From assembly GCA_910579685.1 (NCBI GenBank), contig CAJTVN010000054.1, forward strand, positions 1-15,673: DNA of 15,673 nucleotides, given 5' to 3'. The notes under the pieces were generated by a model. That model saw only the letters and a list, made by a program, of their open reading frames with translations, was not told where the DNA came from and searched no databases. Position 1 is the first letter of the stretch. The number at the start of each line of letters is the position of its first letter. Below are positions 7,131 through 13,871 of the stretch, one piece after another. The DNA is from an uncultured Lachnospiraceae bacterium (GTDB lineage: Bacteria > Bacillota > Clostridia > Lachnospirales > Lachnospiraceae). A program made the position numbers and the translations under genes.

Positions 7131-8015
7131 ATGGACGAGCTCATAGAACAGATTTTATCTTTATGGGAAACGGAACGCGGACAAATATCGCAAATCTATT
7201 CCTCCGTATGGGAAGTCAACCGTGACTGTGTAATAAAAGTGTACGAAAACAAAGAACAGCTGGAGAGAAATGTAAGAATAGGGGAAATCTTATCGGACTT
7301 CCATATTCCGGTTGCGAAGATTGTTCCCACGAAAACAGGGGAACAATATGCCGCCTGTCAGGGCCATTATTTTCTCATGACAGAAAAATTATCGGGGAGT
7401 AACATTTCCGATCTGAAGGACAGCGAAATGGCCCGGAAAATGGGCGCTGCGATCGCACGGCTGCATGTGGCGTTCGCTCAATGCGAAAAGGAGCTTGCCT
7501 TTTGGGATAACAGCCTCTTAGAAGAGATGAAGGGATGGGTGCGGGAAAATTTAGCAGCCAATGAATGGAAGATCCTCGGCGAAGAGGACTATACAAGGAC
7601 AGTCAGCCTGTTAGAAGCCGTATATCCCTCCCTGCCGGAGCAGTTGATTCACAGGGATGTGCATTTCGGAAATTTTTTATTCTTTGAGGGCAGCCTGTCC
7701 GGATACATTGATTTCGATCTGAGTCAGAGAAATATCCGGATATTTGACCTCTGCTATTTTCTTTCCGGATTGCTGGCGGAAGAGACAGAAGATGCTTTTA
7801 CCAAAGAGGAATGGCTTGAAAACGTCGAATCCGTTATCGCAGGGTATGAAAGCGTCCTTCCTCTTACGGAAACAGAAAAAAAGGCGCTCCCCTGCGTGAT
7901 GGAGTGTATCGAAATTCTGTGCGCCGCCTACTTCGCCGGCATGCAGGACACAAAACACGCAGATGATGCGTGCCGTGTGTTCCGCTTTCTGCAAAGCTGT
8001 GAAAATGATATTTAA
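7131..8015 (+). CDS. Aminoglycoside phosphotransferase (APH)-family kinase
   Basis: A 294-residue protein with the APH/choline-kinase fold. The N-lobe carries VIKVY with the ATP-binding Lys. The catalytic loop is HRDVHFGNFLF at residues 174-184 (Brenner-type H-x-D-x-x-x-x-N), and the metal-binding segment is YIDFDLSQ at about 192-199. Length and motif order match the APH family (PF01636). Members phosphorylate small hydroxylated molecules: antibiotics, homoserine, choline or sugars. Nothing in the sequence picks one, so resistance should not be assumed. The ATG is 13-14 bases after AGAAAGG, a long spacing, and no clear sigma-A promoter is visible just upstream. The gene converges on the ABC operon with a 30-base gap. 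All key residues look intact. Confidence 0.85.
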   Translation: MDELIEQILSLWETERGQISQIYSSVWEVNRDCVIKVYENKEQLERNVRIGEILSDFHIPVAKIVPTKTGEQYAACQGHYFLMTEKLSGSNISDLKDSEMARKMGAAIARLHVAFAQCEKELAFWDNSLLEEMKGWVRENLAANEWKILGEEDYTRTVSLLEAVYPSLPEQLIHRDVHFGNFLFFEGSLSGYIDFDLSQRNIRIFDLCYFLSGLLAEETEDAFTKEEWLENVESVIAGYESVLPLTETEKKALPCVMECIEILCAAYFAGMQDTKHADDACRVFRFLQSCENDI

Positions 8016-8023
8016 AAGCCTGG

Positions 8024-8038
8024 CCCGCCTCCTGCGGG
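8024..8038 (-). terminator. Weak terminator-like hairpin between convergent genes
   Basis: CCCGC (8024-8028) pairs with GCGGG (8034-8038) around a five-base loop, in the 30-base gap between the kinase and ABC ATPase stop codons. On the minus strand a TTTT run follows six bases after the stem. The gap makes it imperfect, but it is the only terminator candidate for the ABC operon. Confidence 0.35.
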
Positions 8039-8045
8039 GAATCAT

Positions 8046-8942
8046 CTATTTCACCGGCGGGGCCTGCCTGCCGTCCATGTGCATACTATAAATATAGGCG
8101 TCCTCAAGGGTCGCCTTACAGGGACTGCATTCCAATTCGGGAGGCGTTTCACTGATAAATTTGATCTGCAATTCGTCCCCTACATACTGTTTGGATGAGA
8201 CGGGATACTTTTTTTCCACTTCCCTCGCCGCCCTCTCATCCCTTGCCTTGCAGATCCATATGCGGCCTTCTGCCTGTTCTAACAGTCCTCTCATGCTTCC
8301 GGAATAGAGAAATTTCCCCTTTTTCATGACGGCGAGCCGATTGCAGACCGCCGCCAGATCTTCCACCACATGGGTGGAAAACAAGACGGTACGGCCCTGC
8401 GAAAAGTCCGCAAGCAGATTCCGGATGCGGATCCGTTCCTCCGGATCCAATCCGGTCGTCGGTTCATCCACAATCAAAAATTCCGGTTCATTTAAAAGCG
8501 CCTGAACAAGCCCGACTCTCCGCTTCATACCGCCGGACAATTGCCGCATCTTCTTTTTGCGATGCTCCGACAGACTTGTCTTTTCCAGATAACAGGCGAT
8601 GCGTTTTTTGCAGACCGCAGCGGATATGCCGGATAAATCCCCCATATATTCCAGGCATTCCTGCACGGTCAGACCCGGGTACAGGTCAATCTCCTGGGGC
8701 AGATATCCGATTTTCCTCTGTATTTTTTCATAATTTTCCCTGGTATAGGGGATTCCATCCAAGGTCACGGTTCCCCCGCCCGGCGACAGTACGGTGGTAA
8801 GCACCCGCATCAGCGTTGTCTTTCCCGCCCCGTTTTCGCCAAGCAGCCCAAAGATTCCACCCGGGATCTCCAAACTGGCATGATTGACTGCCGTCACTTT
8901 ATTTTTGAAGGTTACTGTCAAATCCTCGATCTTAATTCCCAT
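8046..8942 (-). CDS. ABC transporter ATP-binding subunit
   Basis: A 298-residue ABC ATPase of the multidrug/antimicrobial-peptide exporter type. Walker A is GENGAGKTT (residues 35-43), the Q-loop is GYLPQE (Q83), the signature is LSGGM (135-139), Walker B is LIVDE (156-160) with the D-loop GLDP, and the switch histidine is in STHVVED (H191). All are intact. I chose the ATG at 8940-8942 rather than an in-frame start further upstream, because GAGGT stands 7 bases before it and the strand GIKIEDLTVTF begins the fold. The longer version would overlap the preceding permease gene. It starts 4 bases after that gene's stop, so the two are translationally coupled. The roughly 75 residues after the core domain are typical of exporter ATPases. 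It powers the two permeases encoded just upstream; substrate unknown. Confidence 0.93.
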   Translation of the reverse strand: MGIKIEDLTVTFKNKVTAVNHASLEIPGGIFGLLGENGAGKTTLMRVLTTVLSPGGGTVTLDGIPYTRENYEKIQRKIGYLPQEIDLYPGLTVQECLEYMGDLSGISAAVCKKRIACYLEKTSLSEHRKKKMRQLSGGMKRRVGLVQALLNEPEFLIVDEPTTGLDPEERIRIRNLLADFSQGRTVLFSTHVVEDLAAVCNRLAVMKKGKFLYSGSMRGLLEQAEGRIWICKARDERAAREVEKKYPVSSKQYVGDELQIKFISETPPELECSPCKATLEDAYIYSMHMDGRQAPPVK

Positions 8943-8946
8943 GATC

Positions 8947-9618
8947 TCAACCTCTTTTCTCAATGATTTTGGGCAGCGCCGCCGCTGCCATGATTCCAAG
9001 ACTAATACAAACCATTTTTCCGCACAGCCAGCTCAGATCGCCGTCGTTTCCCAGCCTTCGAAACGAATAGGAAAACAGGTTCCATGCCCCGAGGCAGCGA
9101 TCGCCTGCGCTGGAATTTGTAAACAGCCACAGCAGCAGGCAGCAGCCGATTCCCATCCACATATTCCGAAACAGGATGGAGAGCAGGTTTGACAAAAGCC
9201 CCCAGAAGCCAAGGGTGACAGTGATAGCGGCAAAGTAAACGAGAAACTGGCACATTTCACCGCCCTGGCCGCTCTGCCCGGTTTGCGCCGTTTCCGGATT
9301 CTGAAACAGAAAAAAGAGTCCATAGCCGATAACTGCCACAGCCAGCAAAAACAGTTCCTGTATCGCCATTCTTCCGTAAACGGAGCAAACCCTCTTTTTC
9401 AGCGGGTACAGCCGCTGTATCTCTGAGCGTCCGCAGACAATCTCCTGGGTATAGGTGTCCGCACAGAGCGAAACGGCAAGGATCGCCAGCGGCGCTTCCA
9501 GGGCAACGCCGATTTCATAAGAATCACTCACCCCTCTGACAAGGCTTAAGATCACCACAAAGCACAGAGCACAGGCCTGTTTGGGCAGCGGAAGGGATAT
9601 TTTCATTTCGTGGATCAA
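8947..9618 (-). CDS. Small integral membrane protein, probable ABC permease subunit
   Basis: A 223-residue, strongly hydrophobic protein with about six predicted membrane segments (roughly residues 14-30, 40-56, 87-106, 126-150, 154-170 and 200-218). A Gln/Gly-rich hydrophilic loop lies near residue 115. I do not see a diagnostic permease motif; the role is inferred from its place between an ABC-2 permease and an ABC ATPase. The start is TTG at 9616-9618, chosen because AAGGAGG lies 8 bases upstream. The first in-frame ATG is 12 bases further on and too far from it. The TTG overlaps the stop codon of the upstream permease, showing translational coupling. Confidence 0.75.
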   Translation of the reverse strand: MIHEMKISLPLPKQACALCFVVILSLVRGVSDSYEIGVALEAPLAILAVSLCADTYTQEIVCGRSEIQRLYPLKKRVCSVYGRMAIQELFLLAVAVIGYGLFFLFQNPETAQTGQSGQGGEMCQFLVYFAAITVTLGFWGLLSNLLSILFRNMWMGIGCCLLLWLFTNSSAGDRCLGAWNLFSYSFRRLGNDGDLSWLCGKMVCISLGIMAAAALPKIIEKRG

Positions 9619-10676
9619 TACACCCGCCTCCTTTTCCAGATCTGTATGGAGAGAAAGATCAGGCAGACGGCGGCCAGGATCAGAAAAACCTGATTCCGCA
9701 ATGTCAGCGGTGCGGCGGTATCGAAAAAGGGCCCCGGAAACCGCACCATAATCGATAACGGCCTGCCATAATAGCCGTAAATGCCGTTTTCATTCCTGCT
9801 TCCCATGTTGGAATATACGATATAGAGAAGCAAAAGCGGCACTGCGGGCAGCGGGCTTTTAAATAAGAGGGAAATCAGGCTATAGACACTTACGATCATC
9901 AGCATATTCGGCAGGATATAAAGGCAGGTGGCCCACAGAAAATCCGTCAAGCGCACCGCAAAGCCGCTTTTTTGCGCTGACATCAGGCATAAACCATAAA
10001 ATACCAGGTTCAGGACCGCCAACAGGATCAGGCAGACCGCAAAGCCGCCTCCCACCTTGCCAGAAAGGTATTTCCCCGCGCTGACAGGCTTTGTGTGGAG
10101 AAGCTCATAGGTATTCCTCCTCGTATCCTGCAGAAACAAAACGGATAAGAAAACGGTTGCGAAAAATCCCATAAACAGTCCGGCAAAGTCGGCGAATTTT
10201 CTGGAAAAGTAATACGAAAAGGTCCTGTTTTCCAGTTTCTCCGCAATGTAGGCATTGATTTCTTCACGGGTCCCCTTGCGATAACCGGCCTCATAATAGC
10301 CGTAATAGGGCCTGTAGAAACCATGCTCCTCCAGATGCCTGCAGGCTTCCAAAATATCCATTTCCTGCATTTCCTCGATGACAGACTGCGCCCCCGCTTT
10401 GTCCATCCCGAACTCCGAAAGCAGCGCTTCCCGTATCCCCTCTTCCCATATTTCCCGCCGAAGCCCCTTCTCTGTGGGCACATATCCCTCATAAACATCC
10501 CCATAATGAACCGTTTGGGGATAATCATTCCGAATGGTTTCCCCTTCCGCAAGATAACGGATGTTCAGATAGGGACTCACGTTTTGATAAACCATCAGAA
10601 CACCGACCGCAATGCCGGCCCAGAACAGCGGGCTTCTCACATAATTTTTAACCTCTCTTTTCAAAATTGACCACAC
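9615..10676 (-). CDS. ABC-2 type permease subunit with large extracytoplasmic loop
   Basis: A 353-residue membrane protein. The start KREVKNYVRSPLFWAGIAVG is the usual beginning of ABC-2 permeases: a basic cytoplasmic lead-in and then the first membrane helix at about 16-35. A hydrophilic region of about 130 residues follows (36-165), rich in Glu, Arg and Tyr, and should lie outside the membrane. Five more helices occupy about 166-345, and the C-terminus is basic. ABC-2 exporters for lantibiotics and other peptides commonly have an extracytoplasmic domain here. The GTG start at 10674-10676 is supported by AGGAGG 7 bases upstream. It is the first of three overlapping or closely spaced exporter genes, 72 bases after the histidine kinase stop. 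The natural substrate is unknown. Confidence 0.85.
   Translation of the reverse strand: MWSILKREVKNYVRSPLFWAGIAVGVLMVYQNVSPYLNIRYLAEGETIRNDYPQTVHYGDVYEGYVPTEKGLRREIWEEGIREALLSEFGMDKAGAQSVIEEMQEMDILEACRHLEEHGFYRPYYGYYEAGYRKGTREEINAYIAEKLENRTFSYYFSRKFADFAGLFMGFFATVFLSVLFLQDTRRNTYELLHTKPVSAGKYLSGKVGGGFAVCLILLAVLNLVFYGLCLMSAQKSGFAVRLTDFLWATCLYILPNMLMIVSVYSLISLLFKSPLPAVPLLLLYIVYSNMGSRNENGIYGYYGRPLSIMVRFPGPFFDTAAPLTLRNQVFLILAAVCLIFLSIQIWKRRRVY
9627..9633 (-). promoter_or_regulatory. RBS fixing the TTG start of the second permease
   Basis: AAGGAGG inside the end of the preceding permease gene, 8 bases before the TTG at 9616-9618. Its strength explains how a TTG codon can serve as the start. Confidence 0.75.
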
Positions 10677-10727
10677 GGTTTTACCTCCTTTTTCCTGATG
10701 CGGTTATTGTAAAAGAGAAATCACAAC

Positions 10728-10762
10728 AAAAAAACAATGCCGGATCACTTACGCAATCCGAC
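10728..10762 (-). terminator. Weak intra-operon terminator or attenuator after the kinase gene
   Basis: On the minus strand GTCGGAT (10756-10762) pairs with GCCGGAT's complement (arm 10739-10745) through seven pairs, one of them G-U, around a ten-base loop. After four bases comes a run of seven T (10728-10734). The kinase stop codon lies in the loop. It may end a fraction of transcripts, so the two-component genes could be made in different amounts from the exporter. Confidence 0.45.
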
Positions 10763-11930
10763 AAAATATTGCCGTCACCACGGCCCCTGCCTGTTCATCA
10801 TTTTCCAAAATCAGTTTCCCTCCATGCTTTTCACAGTACAGCCTGCTGATATACATTCCCATTCCCGCATGCTTCAGGCTGTCTTTCACATTCTTCCCGT
10901 AGAAGGGTTCCGTAATTTTTTCGGCGTCTTCCCGAAAGCCGTCGCCGTCATCCCTGACGCAGATCCTCAATTCGCGGAAGCGGATATTAACCGTGACTGC
11001 GATCTGCTTTTTGGCGTAGCGCAGGGCATTTGACAGCAGGTTTTCCGTCACCTCCAAAATAATCTCCTTATCGCCGTAAAATTCCTCCCCGGATTCCTGC
11101 ACCTGCAACACGCATTGCTTTCCATACTCCTTTTCCAAAATGGCAAGCTCCGCCCGGATCGCTTTCTCCAGCCCTCCGGCAGAAACAGGCTCCGGGAACA
11201 ATTCCCGGTTTTCCAGGCTGCTCATTTTTCGCATGGTCTCCACAAAGGCATCCATACGCTCGATCTGCCGTCCGCTCTCCGCCAGCATTTCCATCGCCTG
11301 TGCCATATCGATATCCGCACCTGGCAGATACTCCGTCAGCATTTCCTGATACCCTTTCAGAACGGACAGGGGAGAACGGATATCGTGGGCAATGGCCGAG
11401 CGCAGCATCTTCTCTTCCTCAATCGTCCTCCACAGGATCCGGTTATTTGCGGCAAGCTGCTTTCGCATCCGCTCGAACTGTCTGCAGAGCATGCCCATCT
11501 CGTCCTGATTCTCATAGGTGACGGGCACATCAAGATGATTTTCTGCAATCGCTCTCGAGGCCCTTCCCAGTTCTTCCAGCGGCTCTCTTAATTTGTTCCG
11601 GTAAAAGAGAAAAACCGCCCCACCGCTTCCTGCTATGGACAGAATCAATATGGTATAAGTCTGCAGAAAATCACAGAGCTCTGACACAAAATAGTCCGGC
11701 CGCGTCATCTCACATTCGTTCGGCCTTGGAATATCCGCCACGAAATCGGGCCCCTGCTTTTCCGCCGCCTGAAAATATGCCTCTTCATCCACATAATGCC
11801 ACCAGATACGCATCTGTGCCCGCACGGCGATTCTGCCAATGACTGCCGAGATGAGAAAGCTGACGAATAAGGCGATTGCCATATACAAAAGTATTGTTTT
11901 TCTCACGGAAAGATTTCTTATTTGCTCCAT
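10749..11930 (-). CDS. Sensor histidine kinase (two-component system)
   Basis: A 393-residue membrane kinase. Helices at about 12-36 and 91-110 enclose an extracytoplasmic sensor of about 55 residues rich in acidic and aromatic residues. A HAMP domain follows (about 111-163). The phosphoacceptor H-box is AIAHDIRSPLS (H182). In the ATPase domain the N-box is VTENLLSNALRYA (N297 and N301), the G1 box is DDGDGF (327-332) and the G2 box is GMGMY (356-360). All are intact. I start it at the ATG at 11928-11930; a GTG 18 bases upstream is also in frame but lacks a good RBS. The coding region overlaps the regulator gene by 13 bases. It should phosphorylate the regulator encoded just upstream. The signal is unknown; linkage to an exporter suggests a toxic compound or envelope stress. 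Confidence 0.92.
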   Translation of the reverse strand: MEQIRNLSVRKTILLYMAIALFVSFLISAVIGRIAVRAQMRIWWHYVDEEAYFQAAEKQGPDFVADIPRPNECEMTRPDYFVSELCDFLQTYTILILSIAGSGGAVFLFYRNKLREPLEELGRASRAIAENHLDVPVTYENQDEMGMLCRQFERMRKQLAANNRILWRTIEEEKMLRSAIAHDIRSPLSVLKGYQEMLTEYLPGADIDMAQAMEMLAESGRQIERMDAFVETMRKMSSLENRELFPEPVSAGGLEKAIRAELAILEKEYGKQCVLQVQESGEEFYGDKEIILEVTENLLSNALRYAKKQIAVTVNIRFRELRICVRDDGDGFREDAEKITEPFYGKNVKDSLKHAGMGMYISRLYCEKHGGKLILENDEQAGAVVTAIFCRIA

Positions 11931-12592
11931 CGGTACCCCATTCCCCACACAGTTTCAATATATTCGGTTTCTGAATATTGGCGAAGCTTTTTCCGGATTC
12001 TCCGGATCAGTTCCGTGATCACCCGGCTGTCCCCTTCTGCGTCAAATCCACAGACTCTCTCATATACCCTTTCTTTCTCAAAGACCATTCCCGGATTCAT
12101 GGACAGGAATTCAATGATTGCATATTCCAGTTTTGTCAGTTCCAGGTAATTCTCGTGAATCTGCACGGTTTTTGCCTTATAATCAATGGTCAGTTCGCCC
12201 TGAAAACAGCATTCCGTCCTGTTTTTACGCCGCTGTTCCCGCTTCAGGTGCGCCGTGATCCTCGCATCAAGCTCCCTCAGGCTAAACGGCTTCAAAATAT
12301 AGTCGTCACCGCCCGAGGAAAGCCCGTTCACAACGTCCTGTTCGTCCGAGCGCGCCGTCAAAAACAGAACAGGGCAGGCTACTTTATCCCGCATCCTCTG
12401 GCACACCTCGATCCCGTCAATGTTCGGCATATTCACATCCAGCAAGATAAGATCCGGCTGCAGCTTCACTTTGCTCAATCCCTCCGCTCCATTTCGAGCC
12501 GTAATAACCTCATACTTTTTGATTTCAAAATATCTTCTCAGCATTTTGAGAAGCTCGGCATCGTCGTCAATAATCAATATTTTATAAGCCAT
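11918..12592 (-). CDS. OmpR/PhoB-family response regulator
   Basis: A 224-residue regulator of standard length. The receiver domain has the acidic cluster IIDDD (residues 7-11), phosphoacceptor D52 in LLDVNMP, T79 in LFLTAR and K101 in LKPFS. A winged-helix DNA-binding domain fills about 130-224, ending in the characteristic VWGMGYRW. No key residue is missing. ATG is the start; the RBS (AAGGGAAG) is a little far, about 9-14 bases. It lies 21 bases after the stop of the alaS remnant, and I see no promoter in that gap, so it is probably transcribed from the T-box promoter. Its likely targets are the ABC genes downstream, but I could not identify a direct-repeat operator. Confidence 0.94.
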   Translation of the reverse strand: MAYKILIIDDDAELLKMLRRYFEIKKYEVITARNGAEGLSKVKLQPDLILLDVNMPNIDGIEVCQRMRDKVACPVLFLTARSDEQDVVNGLSSGGDDYILKPFSLRELDARITAHLKREQRRKNRTECCFQGELTIDYKAKTVQIHENYLELTKLEYAIIEFLSMNPGMVFEKERVYERVCGFDAEGDSRVITELIRRIRKKLRQYSETEYIETVWGMGYRWSK

Positions 12593-12613
12593 TTTAAACC
12601 GCTTCCCTTTCTC

Positions 12614-12838
12614 TCATTGCTCGTTAAGTACGGCTTTGATCCGTCTGACACCGGCGCTGGACGCCTCTTCCTTCCTGATTTTGAAAGAGACAAGTTCCCC
12701 GGTATTTTTCGCATGAGCTTTCCGGAGAGGCATCGCTTCCAGAATGACGTCAGTCTTTTTCCGGATCGCTTCATTTACGATCGCTTCCACCTTTTCCTGA
12801 TCCTTCCTGACATGTCCGCAAAAAGCAAAGCGTCCGTT
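12614..12838 (-). pseudogene. alaS: Remnant of alanyl-tRNA synthetase gene (editing domain fragment)
   Basis: The reading frame keeps recognisable pieces of the AlaRS editing region: RFAFCGH (for RFDFSHF), then KVEAIVNEAIRKKTDVILEA and MPLRKA, then HAKNTGE, FKI and AGVRRIKAV. In intact AlaRS about 40-45 residues, including the ALFGEKYGD block and the zinc-binding CGGTH, separate MPL-x-x-A from H-V-x-NTG. Here they are missing, yet the frame is kept. Everything N-terminal to the editing domain (the catalytic core) and the C-terminal domain is also absent. There is no convincing start codon with an RBS; the open frame runs back into the T-box. It lies exactly where alaS would follow its T-box leader. 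It cannot be a working synthetase or editing enzyme. Confidence 0.8.
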
Positions 12839-12849
12839 TCCTGTACGGC

Positions 12850-12885
12850 AAAAAGCCCCAAGCTGATATACTATCAACTCAGGGC
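12850..12885 (-). terminator. T-box regulated terminator
   Basis: On the minus strand GCCCTGAGTTGATA (12872-12885) pairs at all 14 positions, including three G-U pairs, with TATCAGCTTGGGGC (12855-12868) around a three-base loop. TTTTT (12850-12854) follows directly. It begins 12 bases after the conserved T-box sequence. It should stop transcription when the cognate tRNA is charged. Confidence 0.9.
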
Positions 12886-13105
12886 GAACTTCCTTGTCCG
12901 TGTTACCACCTAATTTCAGATTTCTCTGCACTCTGTCAATACGGGATTTTCCAATATTGCTTCCTGCGTTACCGTTGAAGCCTACTGGGACTCATCCGTT
13001 CGGTTCACGGCTCGGAGGCTGCTTCCCTATTAGTTCAATGAAGATTCGCACCAGCCATCTTCTCTCTGTGAAATCCCTAATATCTACTCTTCCTCGTCAA
13101 AGCCT
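12886..13105 (-). promoter_or_regulatory. T-box riboswitch leader
   Basis: The minus strand carries the hallmarks of a T-box RNA in order. The Stem I start is GACGAGGAAGAGTA (13085-13098) with the AGTA loop-E element. The distal part AGAGAGAAGAT...GGTGCGA...ATCTTC is at about 13042-13069. The 3' side of Stem I has GAA-GCA-GCC at 13017-13025. Stem II-like elements and a Stem III hairpin (CAATA/TATTG, about 12936-12959) follow. The conserved T-box AGGTGGTAACACGG is at 12898-12911. The bulge reads TGGT, which suits a tRNA ending in ACCA. A GCA triplet after GAA fits an alanine specifier, in line with the alaS remnant, but the register is not certain. The switch reads tRNA charging and lets transcription pass the terminator downstream when the tRNA is uncharged. 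Confidence 0.88.
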
Positions 13106-13126
13106 TTTTGTTTTAAATTAGTCAAA

Positions 13127-13155
13127 ACTATAGCATTGCGGAACCTGTTTGTCAA
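13127..13155 (-). promoter_or_regulatory. Strong promoter of the T-box operon
   Basis: A perfect TTGACA (13150-13155), a 17-base spacer and TATAGT (13127-13132) with TGC in front (extended -10). Transcription should start near 13120 and run through the T-box. It is the best promoter I can see for the whole regulator/exporter operon. Confidence 0.85.
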
Positions 13156-13227
13156 GCGGTTTGAAACGGATCCTTTGACGCTATTTTTGAATTCGCCGAA
13201 AAAGATAGTGAGAAGTACCTGTGCATC

Positions 13228-13236
13228 TGCTATAAT
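13228..13236 (+). promoter_or_regulatory. Extended -10 promoter of the 13307 gene
   Basis: TGC followed by a perfect TATAAT (13231-13236). The -35 region is poor (about 13208-13213), which an extended -10 can offset. It is divergent from the T-box promoter and about 70 bases upstream of the start codon. Confidence 0.5.
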
Positions 13237-13306
13237 GAACGCAAAATACGAAAACCGGCCCCAGCTTTGAAACCAGAAATTTGATACCCGTAAAGGAGGA
13301 TTTCCT

Positions 13307-13591
13307 ATGACAAAAACCATTGAAAACCTGGTCTCTTTTCCCGTAAACGCACAGCGAAACTCCTTTTTCGGCGCCCTTTCTTCCATTCTTCTCCATCGGA
13401 ACGGTTACACGGAAGACACCCCCTTTTTCTGCGGCAGGCGCCAGAGCGCCTGTATCCGGTGCGGCCGTTGTAAAGACGTATCTTTTCTGAAAAAACAGCA
13501 CCTTCAAATGTATCAATATTTAATCACGATTACGGGCTGCGCCTATTTCTGGATCGACAGGGAAATCGGCAGTCCGTATAGCTTGAAATAA
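13307..13591 (+). pseudogene. Truncated Cys-rich hypothetical protein
   Basis: The gene begins well: AAGGAGG stands 7 bases before ATG and a promoter lies upstream. The first 80 or so residues look like a real protein: an N-terminal SFFGALSSILLHRNGY segment, then PFFCG and a C-x(3)-C-I-R-C-G-R-C cluster, then a helix LKKQHLQMYQYLI and ITGCAYFWID. The start faintly recalls the N-terminal domain of BtrH-type proteins, but I am not sure. From about residue 84 the sequence changes character. Its stop codon lies inside a fragment of a PIN-domain gene on the opposite strand, so the original C-terminus was lost by recombination or deletion near 13560-13586. A folded remnant might still be made. Confidence 0.6.
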
Positions 13592-13735
13592 AGTATAATC
13601 AATAAGTCCTAAATAATCGAAAAGCTGGCTCTGCTTTGGTTCTGAACACCCTTTTAATTCTTCAAGCGTTACAGTAGAAAGATAAACTTCATACTTTCCA
13701 TATCTACCATCTCCCACATACGTCTCCCATTTAGA
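13586..13735 (-). pseudogene. PIN-domain (VapC-like) gene fragment
   Basis: About 50 codons in one minus-strand frame read WETYVGDGRYGKYEVYLST, TLEELKGCSEPKQS and QLFDYLGLIDYTL. This resembles the middle of PIN-domain proteins (VYLSTVTLEEL: strand, then helix with acidic residues). A TAA stop precedes it at 13736-13738 and there is no start region, nuclease N-terminal Asp or C-terminal half. The homology ends where it meets the truncated plus-strand gene. I read it as a leftover of a toxin-like nuclease gene; family certainty is moderate. Confidence 0.5.
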
Positions 13736-13812
13736 TTATACAAAAAACGCATATAAAAACAATGAATACAGGATAATATTTGCCTGATTTCCTGATTTTT
13801 TTAGATTGCCCC

Positions 13813-13843
13813 TTGACTTTTACGTTACGTCATAGTCTATTCT
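13813..13843 (+). promoter_or_regulatory. MerR-type promoter with operator dyad
   Basis: TTGACT (13813-13818) and TATTCT (13838-13843) are separated by 19 bases, the overlong spacer typical of promoters activated by MerR-family proteins through DNA twisting. The spacer region forms a near-perfect dyad centred on 13826: GACT at 13815 matches AGTC at 13834, and the ACGT blocks flank the centre (9 of 11 pairs). This is almost certainly the binding site of the MerR/TipAS protein encoded downstream, giving autoregulation. Confidence 0.8.
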
Positions 13844-13871
13844 ATAGAAAAACAGGAAAGGGGCAAAAGAC

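Noticed and set aside
7131..8015. Calling the kinase a true aminoglycoside-resistance gene
   Set aside because: The motifs place it in the broad APH fold family, but nothing in the sequence points to an antibiotic as substrate.
8943..8999. Longer N-terminus for the ABC ATPase starting at 8999
   Set aside because: It would overlap the permease gene by over 50 bases and has no RBS, while the ATG at 8942 has GAGGT at ideal spacing and starts the fold.
11978..12913. A 311-codon open frame on the plus strand
   Set aside because: It is antisense to the response regulator and the alaS remnant, both of which have clear motifs. No RBS or protein motif supports it.
13084..13516. Minus-strand open frames of 100 and 111 codons
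   Set aside because: They lie across the T-box promoter and opposite the 13307 gene, with no motif or RBS; the plus-strand gene has far better signals.
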